Positions 47,530 through 56,951 of a stretch of DNA of 64,000 bases are shown one piece after another. Every line of letters begins with the position of its first letter. Within the stretch, counting starts at the first letter, position 1. A program made the translations under genes and the position numbers. The notes beneath the pieces are model-generated. The model made no database searches, was not told the DNA's origin, and saw nothing but the letters and a program-made list of their open reading frames with translations. The stretch spans positions 1,290,097 to 1,354,096 of the forward strand of contig NZ_QMHN01000001.1 in NCBI RefSeq assembly GCF_003313385.1, in the 5' to 3' direction. Source of the stretch: Pedobacter chitinilyticus (GTDB lineage: Bacteria; Bacteroidota; Bacteroidia; Sphingobacteriales; Sphingobacteriaceae).

Positions 47530-48519
47530 CTATCTAATTGCTAATCTTTTAACGCTAATTCTCATTTCTTTGGTGGTATTATTTACGGTATTGATGTAAA
47601 TATAAGCATTGTATTTACCATCAGCGGTTTGCACCCAAACACCGCCTTCAGCTTTTACGTTGATGGCAAAATCTGGCGCATCAGCAAAGTCTTTTGATCT
47701 TAAATCCACATCATCTACAAATACCCCGTATTGGATTCTTGCCAATTGCTGATCGCGAACGGTAAAGGCTTTTACGATTTTCGATTTGTTTTTTAAACCC
47801 GTTGGCATGGTAAAGGTTGGCCAATAAATAGGATCTGCGGTAGGCGCTACCAACGAATGTAAATAGGTGACATTGGTAAGTGCTCTGTACAAATAGATCA
47901 AATCTATTTTATCAGGATTGGCGGCTGCAAATGTAGCATTGTAAACCTTCATATCGGCAATAGAAATAAAACAATCAGTCCCATCTTTAGCGATAAGATC
48001 CAATTGCATATCCATGCTTCTTATTTCGTAAGGACCTGCCTGGTAAGAAATGGTTTCCCCATTGCTGGCCTTTGCCGTAAAAGTGAAGCTAATGGATTTA
48101 CCTCTCGCCTCTTCTGGAATTTTATAGTAATAACGAAGTGTTGCCGCAGAGAAATTACCCGTATAAACCACCTGAGTGGTCTTTCCAGTAGTAGTGGAAG
48201 GATCACCTACCGCAGTGCCTACATCCACCCCAGTATTGTTGGTATTGTAAAACTTGTTGTCCATATAGGTTCCAGTAGCTCCAGCAATACTGGCCTCCAC
48301 TGTCATAGAGCTCAACTTACCTTTTTCAGGAACAATTCCAGCAGCATAGGCAAATTCAATGGTTCCGCCCACAATATTTGGCCCCAAAGATCTTTTAATC
48401 AAATCGTTTTGCAGTTGATCAGATGCCGTTGGGATTTGAAATTCTTCCTCCTTACATGCGCCCAAAAACAAGGTGAACAACATGAAGGACATCAATATTT
48501 TAAAACTTAATTTTTTCAT
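47530..48519 (-). CDS. SusE-position surface lipoprotein (DUF4466-like)
   Basis: A 329-residue lipoprotein with lipobox LGAC after a hydrophobic leader (~1-21). The body has two beta-rich halves; 'QLQNDLIKRSLGPNIVGGTIEFAYAAG' at the start recalls DUF4466 proteins, seen here as the 'RSLGPNIVGG' segment. By position it is expected to be a surface glycan-binding protein that works with the SusC/SusD pair. It is 9 bp after the small lipoprotein gene and 1 bp before the lyase gene. The DUF name is from memory and not certain. Confidence 0.65.
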   Translation of the reverse strand: MKKLSFKILMSFMLFTLFLGACKEEEFQIPTASDQLQNDLIKRSLGPNIVGGTIEFAYAAGIVPEKGKLSSMTVEASIAGATGTYMDNKFYNTNNTGVDVGTAVGDPSTTTGKTTQVVYTGNFSAATLRYYYKIPEEARGKSISFTFTAKASNGETISYQAGPYEIRSMDMQLDLIAKDGTDCFISIADMKVYNATFAAANPDKIDLIYLYRALTNVTYLHSLVAPTADPIYWPTFTMPTGLKNKSKIVKAFTVRDQQLARIQYGVFVDDVDLRSKDFADAPDFAINVKAEGGVWVQTADGKYNAYIYINTVNNTTKEMRISVKRLAIR

Positions 48520-48528
48520 CTGTTTAGC

Positions 48529-48927
48529 TTATTGTTTAACAGTTAAATAAACTTTATAGGTTTTTCTCACTTTGCGATTTCCCGAAACCACCGTCCACTC
48601 TTTAGGTTTTGATAAATCAGAAAAATCAACCTTGCCTACAATTTTAGGGTCCAAAATGGCATCAACCACTAAACTAAATTGAGGGTAAAGATTTTTAAGG
48701 TCGGTACCGTACAGAACCTCTACATTAATGGTTTGCGCCGTCGTATCAATGGTCGCAGCCTTGGTTCTTACCGTTTGGAAATCGGCACCCAGCAACTCGA
48801 AATTGCTGACATAGCAATCGGCCCTATTGGTAATGAGCAAGCCATCTTTATCTATCGGGTAGTCCTTTTTACATGAAACAATCACGAATAAGGCTAATAT
48901 GAATTGAAGTATGAATATTTTTTTCAT
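48529..48927 (-). CDS. Small lipoprotein with DUF5018-like beta domain
   Basis: A 132-residue lipoprotein: hydrophobic leader with lipobox IVSC, then one beta-sandwich domain. The pattern 'INVEVLYGTDLKNLYPQFSL' followed by 'WTVVSGNRKVRKTYKVYLTV' is typical of the DUF5018/YDG-like domains in Bacteroidota surface lipoproteins. It lies between SusD (18 bp) and the DUF4466-like gene (9 bp), a normal place for an accessory surface binding protein. The function is unknown. Confidence 0.65.
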   Translation of the reverse strand: MKKIFILQFILALFVIVSCKKDYPIDKDGLLITNRADCYVSNFELLGADFQTVRTKAATIDTTAQTINVEVLYGTDLKNLYPQFSLVVDAILDPKIVGKVDFSDLSKPKEWTVVSGNRKVRKTYKVYLTVKQ

Positions 48928-48945
48928 CGTTTTAGTGTTTAGTAA

Positions 48946-50793
48946 TTACCTCCAAGGGGTATTTTGAGTAAGCTTTCTGTTTCGCTCCCTCTCGCTTTCA
49001 GGAATTTGATAGATATAGCATCTTTGATATGTCAATTCATCAGCGTTGAAGAAGAAACGCTCCCAGTTGTTGCCCCAAGTATCTTGAAACCACTTACCGG
49101 CACCATAAGCAGGCCCGAAAACACGCTCCAGAGCTCTCCACCTTCTCAAATCAAACGTTCTTTGCCCCTCACCGAAAAGTTCTACGATTCTCTCTTGCTC
49201 AATAGCATCGAAAAAAGCTTGTCTTGAAGCCGTTTTTGAAGCAGCCAAAGCAGGCAGCTTACCCCTAGCCCTCACTCTGTTCACCAATGCAATGGCGTCT
49301 GCTTGCGGCCCGTTTACTTCATTGGTAGCTTCCGCGTACATCAAGAAAACATCCGCCAAACGCATCAACGGCCAGTTATAATCGCCAGAGCTTCTATTTT
49401 GACCACCGTAGTTACGTACAAATTTCCTCGATTGTAACCCTGAAAGGTTAGTTCCGTTATCGTTGAAGGTGACATAGCTGGTACCGCCAATATTAACAGT
49501 GGCTCCCCAAGTTTTGTAGATGAACGGCACATAGTTGGTCACTTCGGTAGTTCCTATTCCCATGATCTTTTCGTAGTCCCACAATAAAGTAGCCTTCATT
49601 CGGTAATCTCTATCTTTATACGTGTCTGGATTTACTGAAGAGTTTGGCGTAGTACGAGCGACATTACCGGTAGCAGGAACGGTAGGATTCATTTGTGTCA
49701 TTTTAGGCAAGAAATCTCCTGTAATGGTCGATTGGTACCTATCCGCCAATTCGTAACGCGGTATGGCTTGATTTTGCGAAAGGCCAACCGATACGCCAGT
49801 CCAAACCCTCATGTACTCTTCACTTTGGTTGGTTGCGTTACCACCGTGGGTGATCACCATCAACATCTCCCCGTCGGCATTCGGATTGCCCGTTGACGGA
49901 ATAAACATGTAATAGTAGTTAGGCAATACATCGGCTTTGCCCATCTCACCCCACTCACCTGGCGCACCACCTCTGAACAAGTTCAAACCAAAACCAGTAA
50001 TTACACTATTGAAATCGGCAGCTGCACCTTCAAATGCTGTTCTGGCTTCGGTAGCAGATTGCTGGAAGCCTTGCAACTCTGGCCAGCCATTCTTTTTCCA
50101 CGAACCCCAAAACAATTGCAATTTACCTCTGAATGCTAAAGCGGCAGGTTTACCCGCTCTACCAATAGCAGCTCCTTTGTTTGGTAATTTTTCTGCCGCA
50201 TAAGTAAAGTCAGCATAAATAGAATCCTTCACTTTCGTAATCGGCATTCTGGAAATGGTATCTACTTCAATAGGATCTTTCGGTGTTTTGTAGATGTATG
50301 GCACATCGCCCCATAAAGAAATTAGACGGAAATAAGCGATACCTCTCAATAATTTAGCTTCGCCAATAATCGCCTCTAAGTTTTGCTTTGAGGCAGTTGT
50401 TTTAGCATTGGGAAGCAATCTGGCAGTAACGTTTTCAATCACGTAGTTAGAGTTCACAATAGATCCATACAATGCTCTGTACAAAGCACCAGCGCCGTTG
50501 CCGTAAGCACTTGGGTTGTTTACCGTGATGCTAATAGGTGCTGCACCCACGTTATACATTTTAAGGAAATCTCCATGCCCATCAAAGTGATAATCTCGAT
50601 CAAAACATGGCCTAAACACATTGTAATTCCCCATCAGGGCGGTTAGCGCATCGGCTTCTGTAAGCCAAAAGGTATTGGTATTGGGCGACACCGTAGCATC
50701 TTGATCCAATAGATCTTTCCTACAACTCCCCAAAATGGCGATTGATAAAACGGAAAGAAGGATATATAATATTTTCTTATTCATGACCATCAT
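48946..50793 (-). CDS. SusD/RagB-family glycan-binding lipoprotein
   Basis: A 615-residue outer-membrane lipoprotein with lipobox LGSC at ~23. SusD marks are 'ADALTALMGNYNVFR' at the N-terminus, TPR-like helices with 'AKLLRGIAYFRLISLWGDVPYI' (about 150-175), and the C-terminal SusD domain with 'WPLMRLADVFLMYAEA' and 'RIVELFGEGQRTFDLRRW'. It caps the SusC barrel and passes oligosaccharide into it. The gene starts 3 bp after the SusC stop. ATGs at 50793, 50790 and 50784 are all possible starts. Confidence 0.96.
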   Translation of the reverse strand: MMVMNKKILYILLSVLSIAILGSCRKDLLDQDATVSPNTNTFWLTEADALTALMGNYNVFRPCFDRDYHFDGHGDFLKMYNVGAAPISITVNNPSAYGNGAGALYRALYGSIVNSNYVIENVTARLLPNAKTTASKQNLEAIIGEAKLLRGIAYFRLISLWGDVPYIYKTPKDPIEVDTISRMPITKVKDSIYADFTYAAEKLPNKGAAIGRAGKPAALAFRGKLQLFWGSWKKNGWPELQGFQQSATEARTAFEGAAADFNSVITGFGLNLFRGGAPGEWGEMGKADVLPNYYYMFIPSTGNPNADGEMLMVITHGGNATNQSEEYMRVWTGVSVGLSQNQAIPRYELADRYQSTITGDFLPKMTQMNPTVPATGNVARTTPNSSVNPDTYKDRDYRMKATLLWDYEKIMGIGTTEVTNYVPFIYKTWGATVNIGGTSYVTFNDNGTNLSGLQSRKFVRNYGGQNRSSGDYNWPLMRLADVFLMYAEATNEVNGPQADAIALVNRVRARGKLPALAASKTASRQAFFDAIEQERIVELFGEGQRTFDLRRWRALERVFGPAYGAGKWFQDTWGNNWERFFFNADELTYQRCYIYQIPESERERNRKLTQNTPWR

Positions 50794-50796
50794 TCA

Positions 50797-53700
50797 TTAA
50801 AAATCAAAGTTTAACCCAAACACAAAGGTTTTTGTAATGGGATACGAATCGTTAGCGTAGGTATTCTTCTCAGGATCTAAACCTTTAAACCCAGTAAAGG
50901 TCACCAAGTTGTCGGCCGATACATAAGCCCTGATTTTCCCGAAACCTACTTTTTTAATGATATTGTTTCTAAAGGTGTAACCTAGTTGAACATTTTTTAA
51001 ACGGAGATAAGATAAATCCTGTAGCCAAAAGGTACTTAGATAGTTATTGGTACTGGTTGAACCTAAAGTACTAGGCAACAATCTTGGATATTCGGCCCCT
51101 CTGTTATCTAAGTTCCAAGTTTGATTTAACTGCTCGTAGGTAACGGCCTGATTGGTAGTCCCCAAGAACGGGCTATTGATTCTGTTCATCCAAAACTCTT
51201 TACGTCCAAACGCTCCTTGCAATAAAACAGCAATATCAAATCCTTTCCACGAAGCAGAACCTCTTAATGCATAATTGGAACCTGGACGGCCTAACTGATA
51301 TTCAGGATAAGCCACGCGGTCGTTCGCATCAATTTTACCATCACCATTCACGTCTTTGATCAAGATATCACCTGGAGCTGCGCCTTGAGGCGTTGCTTTA
51401 TAAACATCTTCCCAAGTTTGCGCAATGCCAATAGATTCAAAGGCATAAACAAAGTTGTAAGGCATGTCAATAAACATCGAGCCTTTTGGCAAGGTTTCAC
51501 TCCACGACAATAAGGTGTTTTTATTGGTTGAGTAATTTAGGTTCACCATATATTGGAAATCATCTTTTTTATCATTCCAAGTCACATTGGCTTCAAAACC
51601 TTTGTTGCTCATATCGCCAATATTTCTTCGCGGGGCAACATAAGCTCCAGAAAGGTGGATAGACAAGTCAGAAGGCCTATTCATCCCTTTGGTTAACCTG
51701 TCATAATAATCCAACTCCACCAAAAGCTTGTTGTTAAACATCGACACGTCGAAACCAACATTAAAAACATTCGTTTTTTCCCAAGTAAGATTGTAATTGA
51801 TAAATTTCTTGTTAGTTAAACCAATTACTGCAGCTGCATCTAAATAGTAGTGACTTGCGGTTAATAGTTCTTGTTGCTCATAACGACCAACGCCACTATT
51901 GTTACCTAAACTACCATAAGACACCCTCAATTTTGCAGAGTTGATTTTTATTTTATTCAAGAAGGGCTTGATGAAAGGTTCTTCCGAAAATCTCCAACCA
52001 AATGCTCCTGCAGGGAAATAACCATATCGATCACCTGGTAAAAACTTCGACGAACCGTCAGCTCTGAATGTACCTTCTAAGATATACCTGTCCTTGAAAG
52101 AGTAAAATAAGCGACCTATGTACGAACGCAAACCTTCCGTCTCTGAGTTACCGCCTGTAGTTTGCACGTCGGGTAGAGCACCATCAATCTCAAAAATATA
52201 AGGATTGATACGATTACCTCTACTTGCCGACAGTGAACGATCTTTCCAAAACTCTTCGCTATAGTTTACCATTGCCGACACGGTATGCGATGTACCGAAA
52301 GTTCTTTCGTAGCTTAATTTAGCATTCAATTGTGTTTTGAAGTTCTCACGATCTACATTATAAATGGGCTCGTTAGCTCCTACATAAATCCTAGGCCCAA
52401 AACTGTCGGTTTGGAAGTTATAAGCCTGTGTGGGGATGTCACCTCTGGTATCAAACCTGTTGTTATAATTTAAGGAATAATCTACATGCGCTACCAATCC
52501 TTTAATAGGTTTCCAATCTACATAACCATTCAAATAGGCTTGCTTTTGGCTCATGTTGTTTCTATTTCTCACCATGTAATCGGCGTAGGCATTGGTAGAT
52601 TGCGAGCTTTCATTATAAGCCATTGCGCCACCATAATAACCTGTTATAGGATCGTAAGGTAAAATACCCGCAGGTGCCGTAAACAAATCTAAACCGTTAG
52701 CACTATTGGCGGTCATCCCTTCGCTATAGTTATATTTGTATTGCGACCAGTTTCCAGAAAACCTAATCCCTGAACTTATCGATTCCGTAATTTTGGTATC
52801 GAAATTGAATGCCGCATTATAGCGTTTAAAGTTATTTTCGATCTGGATTCCTCGCTCATCTAACGCACCCACCGACAGGTAATAGTTATTGTTTTCGCTA
52901 CCTCCGTTCACCGCAACGTTATAGTTTTGCGATAGTCCATCTCTCAAAATCACATCCCACCAATCGGTATTTGGATAACGCTTAGGGTCAATCATACTCA
53001 TGGCCAACCATTGATCGATGGTGCCATTTTTAAATTGAAATGCAGATGGCAAAGTTGTAGCTGATTGCGCCACCTGCGTAGCGGTTAATGCCTTTGCATA
53101 GTTATTTACAAAGTTTACATTTTCGGTTGGGCTCACCAGCGATACGTTACTATTGAAACTAATGGTTGGCTTCGAGTTTCGTTTACCAGATTTAGTAGTG
53201 ATCAACACCACACCATTAGCCGCTCGGGAACCGTACACTGCCGATGAAGCAGCGTCTTTTAATACCGTTACGCTCTCAATATCGTTAACGTTTACCCTGT
53301 TCAAACTTACATCTGGCATTCCGTCCACCACAATTAGCGGACTAGCATTGTTCACCGTACCTAAACCCCTGATCATTAATTCGGCAGCATTATTACCCGC
53401 CATACCAGAGTTTTGGTTAACTGCCAAGCCTGGCAACAAACCCTGCAAAGCAGAGGAGGCATTGGAAAGTCCGCGGCTGCTTACCGTTTCATCGAACTTG
53501 GCAGAAGCTACCGCACCAATGATATTCCCTTTCTTCTGCACCCCATAACCCACTACCACTACTTCGTTAAGCTTGCTTGTTTCTGATTTTAACACTACAG
53601 ATGCGGCTTCTTTAGGCGCCACTTCTACGGTACCAAAACCAATCAGCCTAAATTGGATGCGGTCTGTTTCAGAGGCCTTAATTTGAAATTTACCTTCGCC

Positions 53701-53970
53701 ATTGGTTACCGTGACTTCAGAAGTTTTCAGGTTTCTTACTTCCACACCTGGAAGCGGCATTCCTTCTTCATCCTTCACAAAACCCACAACGGTTCTTTGG
53801 AACAGTTTTGTCTTCAAAAACGCATCCTTGCGGTAAGCAGAATGTCCGCCTTTGTCAAATTCTTCGTAGGCCTTACCCCTGGCGTGGCTCATTGCGGGGT
53901 AAATAGCGCAAAGCAACAAGAAATACTGGCTTTTCAGCATCCCTCTTGCCTTCAGAAACTTACATTTCAT
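50797..53970 (-). CDS. SusC/RagA-family TonB-linked outer-membrane transporter
   Basis: A 1057-residue barrel. A signal-like leader (~10-30) is followed by a carboxypeptidase-regulatory domain (~60-125, 'VVGFVKDEEGMPLPGVEVRN'), the SusC box 'LNEVVVVGYGVQKKGN', the plug (~140-270, 'PLIVVDGMPDVSLNRVNV', 'DIESVTVLKDAASSAVYGSR') and a barrel ending FVFGLNFDF. It imports oligosaccharides with SusD. No FecR/sigma-factor pair is adjacent and there is no N-terminal STN domain, so control is more likely through the GntR protein. It heads an operon of five or six genes down to the lyase and perhaps the regulator. Confidence 0.96.
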   Translation of the reverse strand: MKCKFLKARGMLKSQYFLLLCAIYPAMSHARGKAYEEFDKGGHSAYRKDAFLKTKLFQRTVVGFVKDEEGMPLPGVEVRNLKTSEVTVTNGEGKFQIKASETDRIQFRLIGFGTVEVAPKEAASVVLKSETSKLNEVVVVGYGVQKKGNIIGAVASAKFDETVSSRGLSNASSALQGLLPGLAVNQNSGMAGNNAAELMIRGLGTVNNASPLIVVDGMPDVSLNRVNVNDIESVTVLKDAASSAVYGSRAANGVVLITTKSGKRNSKPTISFNSNVSLVSPTENVNFVNNYAKALTATQVAQSATTLPSAFQFKNGTIDQWLAMSMIDPKRYPNTDWWDVILRDGLSQNYNVAVNGGSENNNYYLSVGALDERGIQIENNFKRYNAAFNFDTKITESISSGIRFSGNWSQYKYNYSEGMTANSANGLDLFTAPAGILPYDPITGYYGGAMAYNESSQSTNAYADYMVRNRNNMSQKQAYLNGYVDWKPIKGLVAHVDYSLNYNNRFDTRGDIPTQAYNFQTDSFGPRIYVGANEPIYNVDRENFKTQLNAKLSYERTFGTSHTVSAMVNYSEEFWKDRSLSASRGNRINPYIFEIDGALPDVQTTGGNSETEGLRSYIGRLFYSFKDRYILEGTFRADGSSKFLPGDRYGYFPAGAFGWRFSEEPFIKPFLNKIKINSAKLRVSYGSLGNNSGVGRYEQQELLTASHYYLDAAAVIGLTNKKFINYNLTWEKTNVFNVGFDVSMFNNKLLVELDYYDRLTKGMNRPSDLSIHLSGAYVAPRRNIGDMSNKGFEANVTWNDKKDDFQYMVNLNYSTNKNTLLSWSETLPKGSMFIDMPYNFVYAFESIGIAQTWEDVYKATPQGAAPGDILIKDVNGDGKIDANDRVAYPEYQLGRPGSNYALRGSASWKGFDIAVLLQGAFGRKEFWMNRINSPFLGTTNQAVTYEQLNQTWNLDNRGAEYPRLLPSTLGSTSTNNYLSTFWLQDLSYLRLKNVQLGYTFRNNIIKKVGFGKIRAYVSADNLVTFTGFKGLDPEKNTYANDSYPITKTFVFGLNFDF

Positions 53971-54016
53971 AGTACTTTAGGTTAATATAGTTTGTTAGGT
54001 TATTATTCGGTACAAA

Positions 54017-54026
54017 TTGTATACAT
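54017..54026. promoter_or_regulatory. GntR-type operator, SusC-proximal
   Basis: TTGTATACAT, 47 bp upstream of the SusC start. It is identical to the site at 54123-54132 and one base from the perfect palindrome at 43240-43249. Confidence 0.6.
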
Positions 54027-54122
54027 AATAAAGCAACAATTGAATACTTTTGATTGAAATTAGAAATGATTTTTTAAAAAACAAAATATTTTGCACAAAA
54101 AAATATTCCACACAATAAAATT

Positions 54123-54132
54123 TTGTATACAT
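54123..54132. promoter_or_regulatory. GntR-type operator, dehydrogenase-proximal
   Basis: A second TTGTATACAT, 106 bp from the first (core to core). It ends 13 bp before the -33 box of the plus-strand promoter, and a weaker TTGTATATAT overlaps that box. Two sites far apart in one divergent region would allow looping. Confidence 0.6.
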
Positions 54133-54144
54133 TTTTAATGTTTT

Positions 54145-54175
54145 TTTGTATATATATTTATTTTCTATAACTTTA
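54145..54175 (+). promoter_or_regulatory. Bacteroidota-type promoter for the dehydrogenase operon
   Basis: TTTG (54145-54148) and TAACTTTA (54168-54175, one base from TAnnTTTG) are spaced 19 nt apart. Predicted start is about 54182, giving a 30-nt leader to the ATG at 54212. Confidence 0.45.
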
Positions 54176-54211
54176 ATCTAACGAAACAAAACAACCAACC
54201 TAAAACAACCA

Positions 54212-55711
54212 ATGAGGCGGCTTACTATTATATACTGCATACTGCTTGCATTATCCTGTACGAGCAAAAAAGAAGAAATTATCAATACCATAGCACTTGA
54301 AAACTCGCTACTTTCGCTATCTGTAGCTGCAGATAGCCTCAATGTTCCTTGGGACTTACAATACGACCAAGAGAACAATTACCTTATTTTTTCTGAAATC
54401 CGTGGGGAGATAAAAAAACTAGACTTAAACAGTGGCAAAGTCTCCTTAATTAAAAAGCTTCCCAATGTTTTCCAGCAACGAACTACTGGATTATTAGGCA
54501 TGGCACTTTACCAAGCTCGCGAAAGCGATCAATATTTATTTCTTTCTTATACCTCTAAAGTAAATGATCAAATCTTCTCCAACTTATACCGCTATATATA
54601 TAAGGATGGAGAACTGAGCCTACCCAAATTGCTTTTACAAATCCCAGGAAATACAGGACATAATGGCTCGAGAATTATGGTAGGGAAAGATCAAAAGGTT
54701 TATTGGTCTACAGGAGATGCTGCAATTGATTCGAATGCACAAGATGTAAAGCGTTTAAATGGCAAAATACTTCGCCTCAATTTAGATGGCAGCGTCCCTA
54801 AAGACAATCCCATGGCCAACAGCTATGTATATGCTTGGGGTTTCCGTAATATGCAGGGACTTACGCAAGGAGACAATGGCATGATCTATACTTCGGAACA
54901 TGGGGATGCCGTGGAAGACGAAATTAACTTCATTATGCCGTTACATAATTATGGATGGCCGCTGGTAGAAGGCAAAAATGCTCCCAAAAATGCAGCCGAC
55001 AGTTCAAAAGCAAAATCATTTACTACTCCTATCCAATCATGGACGCCAGTTATTGCGCCAGCGGGAATAGCCTACTACGGCAGTATGAAAATCCCAGAAT
55101 GGAGAAACAGCCTGATTTTAACCACGCTTAAAAGTCAAAGCTTACGCATTTTGAAATTATCAGAAGATGGCAAAGCGGTGATTGATGAGTATACCTTATT
55201 TAAGGATCAATTAGGCAGGCTACGTTCGGTAATCACTTTGCCTAATGGCGATATCTACTTCTGTTCAAGCAACAGAGATTGGAATCCTCAAAAGGGCTTC
55301 CCTAAACCAACCGATGACAGGATCTACAAATTAAGTGTCAGCGATCAAAACGTTGGACAGGTGGTCAGGCCAAATAAAACCGAAGCTACAAGCACGCAAG
55401 AAGTTTCTGGAAAGATGCTCTATGAATCATATTGTGCTTCCTGCCACAAAGCAGACGGTAAAGGTATTCCAAATACCTTCCCTTCGTTGGAAAAATCAGC
55501 CACGGTAAATGGAGACATAAAAGCGCTGGCCAATATCCTTCGTAACGGCTTAAAAGATAAAACCATTGCTGGTGTAAAATATGACGCTCTCATGCCTGCC
55601 TTCTCTTTTTTAAAAGATGAAGAAACTACCGCCATCATCAATTACATCCGCACGCATTTCAACAACCAAAGTTCAACCATTACGACCAAACAACTTAAAC
55701 AAACTAACTAA
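54212..55711 (+). CDS. PQQ-dependent sugar dehydrogenase fused to cytochrome c, lipoprotein
   Basis: A 499-residue periplasmic lipoprotein; a short leader ends LSC at residue 16. Residues ~35-385 form a six-bladed soluble-glucose-dehydrogenase-like propeller ('VPWDLQYDQEN', 'GNTGHNGSRIMVG', 'GRLRSVITLPNGDIYF'), followed by a monohaem cytochrome c domain (~395-490) with C408-ASC-H412 and a Met in 'DALMPAFSFL' as likely axial ligand. It would oxidise a sugar at C1 and hand electrons to the respiratory chain. It is first of the plus-strand operon and 3 bp before the transporter gene. If PQQ is not made by the host it must be taken up; no pqq genes are in the window. Confidence 0.9.
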   Translation: MRRLTIIYCILLALSCTSKKEEIINTIALENSLLSLSVAADSLNVPWDLQYDQENNYLIFSEIRGEIKKLDLNSGKVSLIKKLPNVFQQRTTGLLGMALYQARESDQYLFLSYTSKVNDQIFSNLYRYIYKDGELSLPKLLLQIPGNTGHNGSRIMVGKDQKVYWSTGDAAIDSNAQDVKRLNGKILRLNLDGSVPKDNPMANSYVYAWGFRNMQGLTQGDNGMIYTSEHGDAVEDEINFIMPLHNYGWPLVEGKNAPKNAADSSKAKSFTTPIQSWTPVIAPAGIAYYGSMKIPEWRNSLILTTLKSQSLRILKLSEDGKAVIDEYTLFKDQLGRLRSVITLPNGDIYFCSSNRDWNPQKGFPKPTDDRIYKLSVSDQNVGQVVRPNKTEATSTQEVSGKMLYESYCASCHKADGKGIPNTFPSLEKSATVNGDIKALANILRNGLKDKTIAGVKYDALMPAFSFLKDEETTAIINYIRTHFNNQSSTITTKQLKQTN

Positions 55712-55714
55712 ATT

Positions 55715-56944
55715 ATGGAATCTACTGCTACAAGCAAAAGGAATATCTTAAAAAACATTCTTGCCATTCTTGGGCCTGGAATTATTACCGCCGCCTTGGT
55801 ATTTGGACCAAGCAAAATGACCATCACTTCGAAAATGGGCGCAGATTATGGATTTGGTTTATTATGGGTTGTAGTGGTCGCTATTTTCTTCATGATGGTT
55901 TTCTCCAAAATGTCTACAAGAATAGGTTTAGCATCTGATGAAACTGTACTTACACTAATCAGAAAAAAGTATGGCAAAGTAATCTCAATTATTATCGGGA
56001 TTGGTATTTTTCTGGTAGCGATCTCCTTTCAATCTGGCAATTCCACAGGTGTAGCCTTATCATTGTCAGAATCTACACATATTGACACCAAAGTATGGAT
56101 CATTACTTTCAATCTTATTGGTATATCGCTACTCTTTTTTCGATCATTTTATAAAATTTTCGAAAAAGTAATGTTGTTCTTGATCATCATGATGTTGATT
56201 GCATTTCTTACCACGGCAATAATGTCGCCACCACCCTTAAAAGCATTAGCCGCAGGCTTTTTACCTAAATTCCCCGAAGGTTCACTTGGACTTGTCATTG
56301 CCTTTACCGCTTCTTGCTTTTCAATTGTTGGGGCTCTTTACCAAGCTTACTTAGTGCAAACAGGCCGAAAACTCTCCAACGGAAAAAATAGCAAGAATGC
56401 CTTGTTGGGCAGTCAAACTGGAACAGTTTTACTAGGGATCATGAGCGCTGCAGTCCTTATTTGTGCTGCAAACACGTTATATCCGCAACACATTAAAGTA
56501 AATTCGGCATCTGAAATGGGCAAAGCCCTTGAACCCTTACTTGGTGCTGGAGCGAAACTCATTTTCTTCGTCGGCTTATTTGGAGCCTCATTTTCATCAT
56601 TAATTGGCAATGCTGTTTTAGGAGGTTCTTTGCTGGGTGATACCTTTAGGTATGGAAATGACCTTAACCATCCAGTGGTAAAAGTTTTTATTTCATTGGT
56701 GATGATTTTCGGTGCAATCATAGCACTATGTTTTGGGAAAACACCGCTTGAATTAATTGTATTTGCGCAAAGCATCACCATATTTTTAGTTCCTTTCATC
56801 GCCGTCGTGATGTTTTTAATCGCCAACGACAAGGAAATCATGAAGGAACATGTCAACAAACCTATCACCAAAGTTTGGGGAGCCTTGGGCTTGCTTTTAT
56901 TGATAGGACTAGCAGTTAGCAACCTACTTACCTTACTAAAATAA
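55715..56944 (+). CDS. NRAMP-like transporter lacking the canonical metal-binding motif
   Basis: A 409-residue membrane protein with about 11 helices and the NRAMP (APC-fold) pattern, beginning 'ILGPGIITAALVFG'. In true NRAMP metal carriers helix 1 has DPGN; at the aligned place this protein has G31-P-S-K34. In helix 6 the metal-ligand Met of the MPH motif is also missing (segment 'SIVGALYQAYLVQTG', ~202-216). Both halves of the Mn/Fe site are therefore lost, which suggests another substrate. It sits between a PQQ dehydrogenase (3 bp) and an epimerase-like gene (7 bp) and could carry a sugar acid or lactone made in the periplasm. That is inference; a changed-ion specificity is the alternative. 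Confidence 0.8.
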   Translation: MESTATSKRNILKNILAILGPGIITAALVFGPSKMTITSKMGADYGFGLLWVVVVAIFFMMVFSKMSTRIGLASDETVLTLIRKKYGKVISIIIGIGIFLVAISFQSGNSTGVALSLSESTHIDTKVWIITFNLIGISLLFFRSFYKIFEKVMLFLIIMMLIAFLTTAIMSPPPLKALAAGFLPKFPEGSLGLVIAFTASCFSIVGALYQAYLVQTGRKLSNGKNSKNALLGSQTGTVLLGIMSAAVLICAANTLYPQHIKVNSASEMGKALEPLLGAGAKLIFFVGLFGASFSSLIGNAVLGGSLLGDTFRYGNDLNHPVVKVFISLVMIFGAIIALCFGKTPLELIVFAQSITIFLVPFIAVVMFLIANDKEIMKEHVNKPITKVWGALGLLLLIGLAVSNLLTLLK

Positions 56945-56951
56945 ACAACAA

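Noticed and set aside
48004..48510. A 168-codon plus-strand ORF
   Set aside because: It lies antisense inside the DUF4466-like lipoprotein gene and has no recognisable features.
54045..54052. TACTTTTG as -7 box of a plus-strand promoter
   Set aside because: The motif is perfect, but the nearest TTG upstream is about 25 nt away, too far, and the box at 54168-54175 has better spacing.
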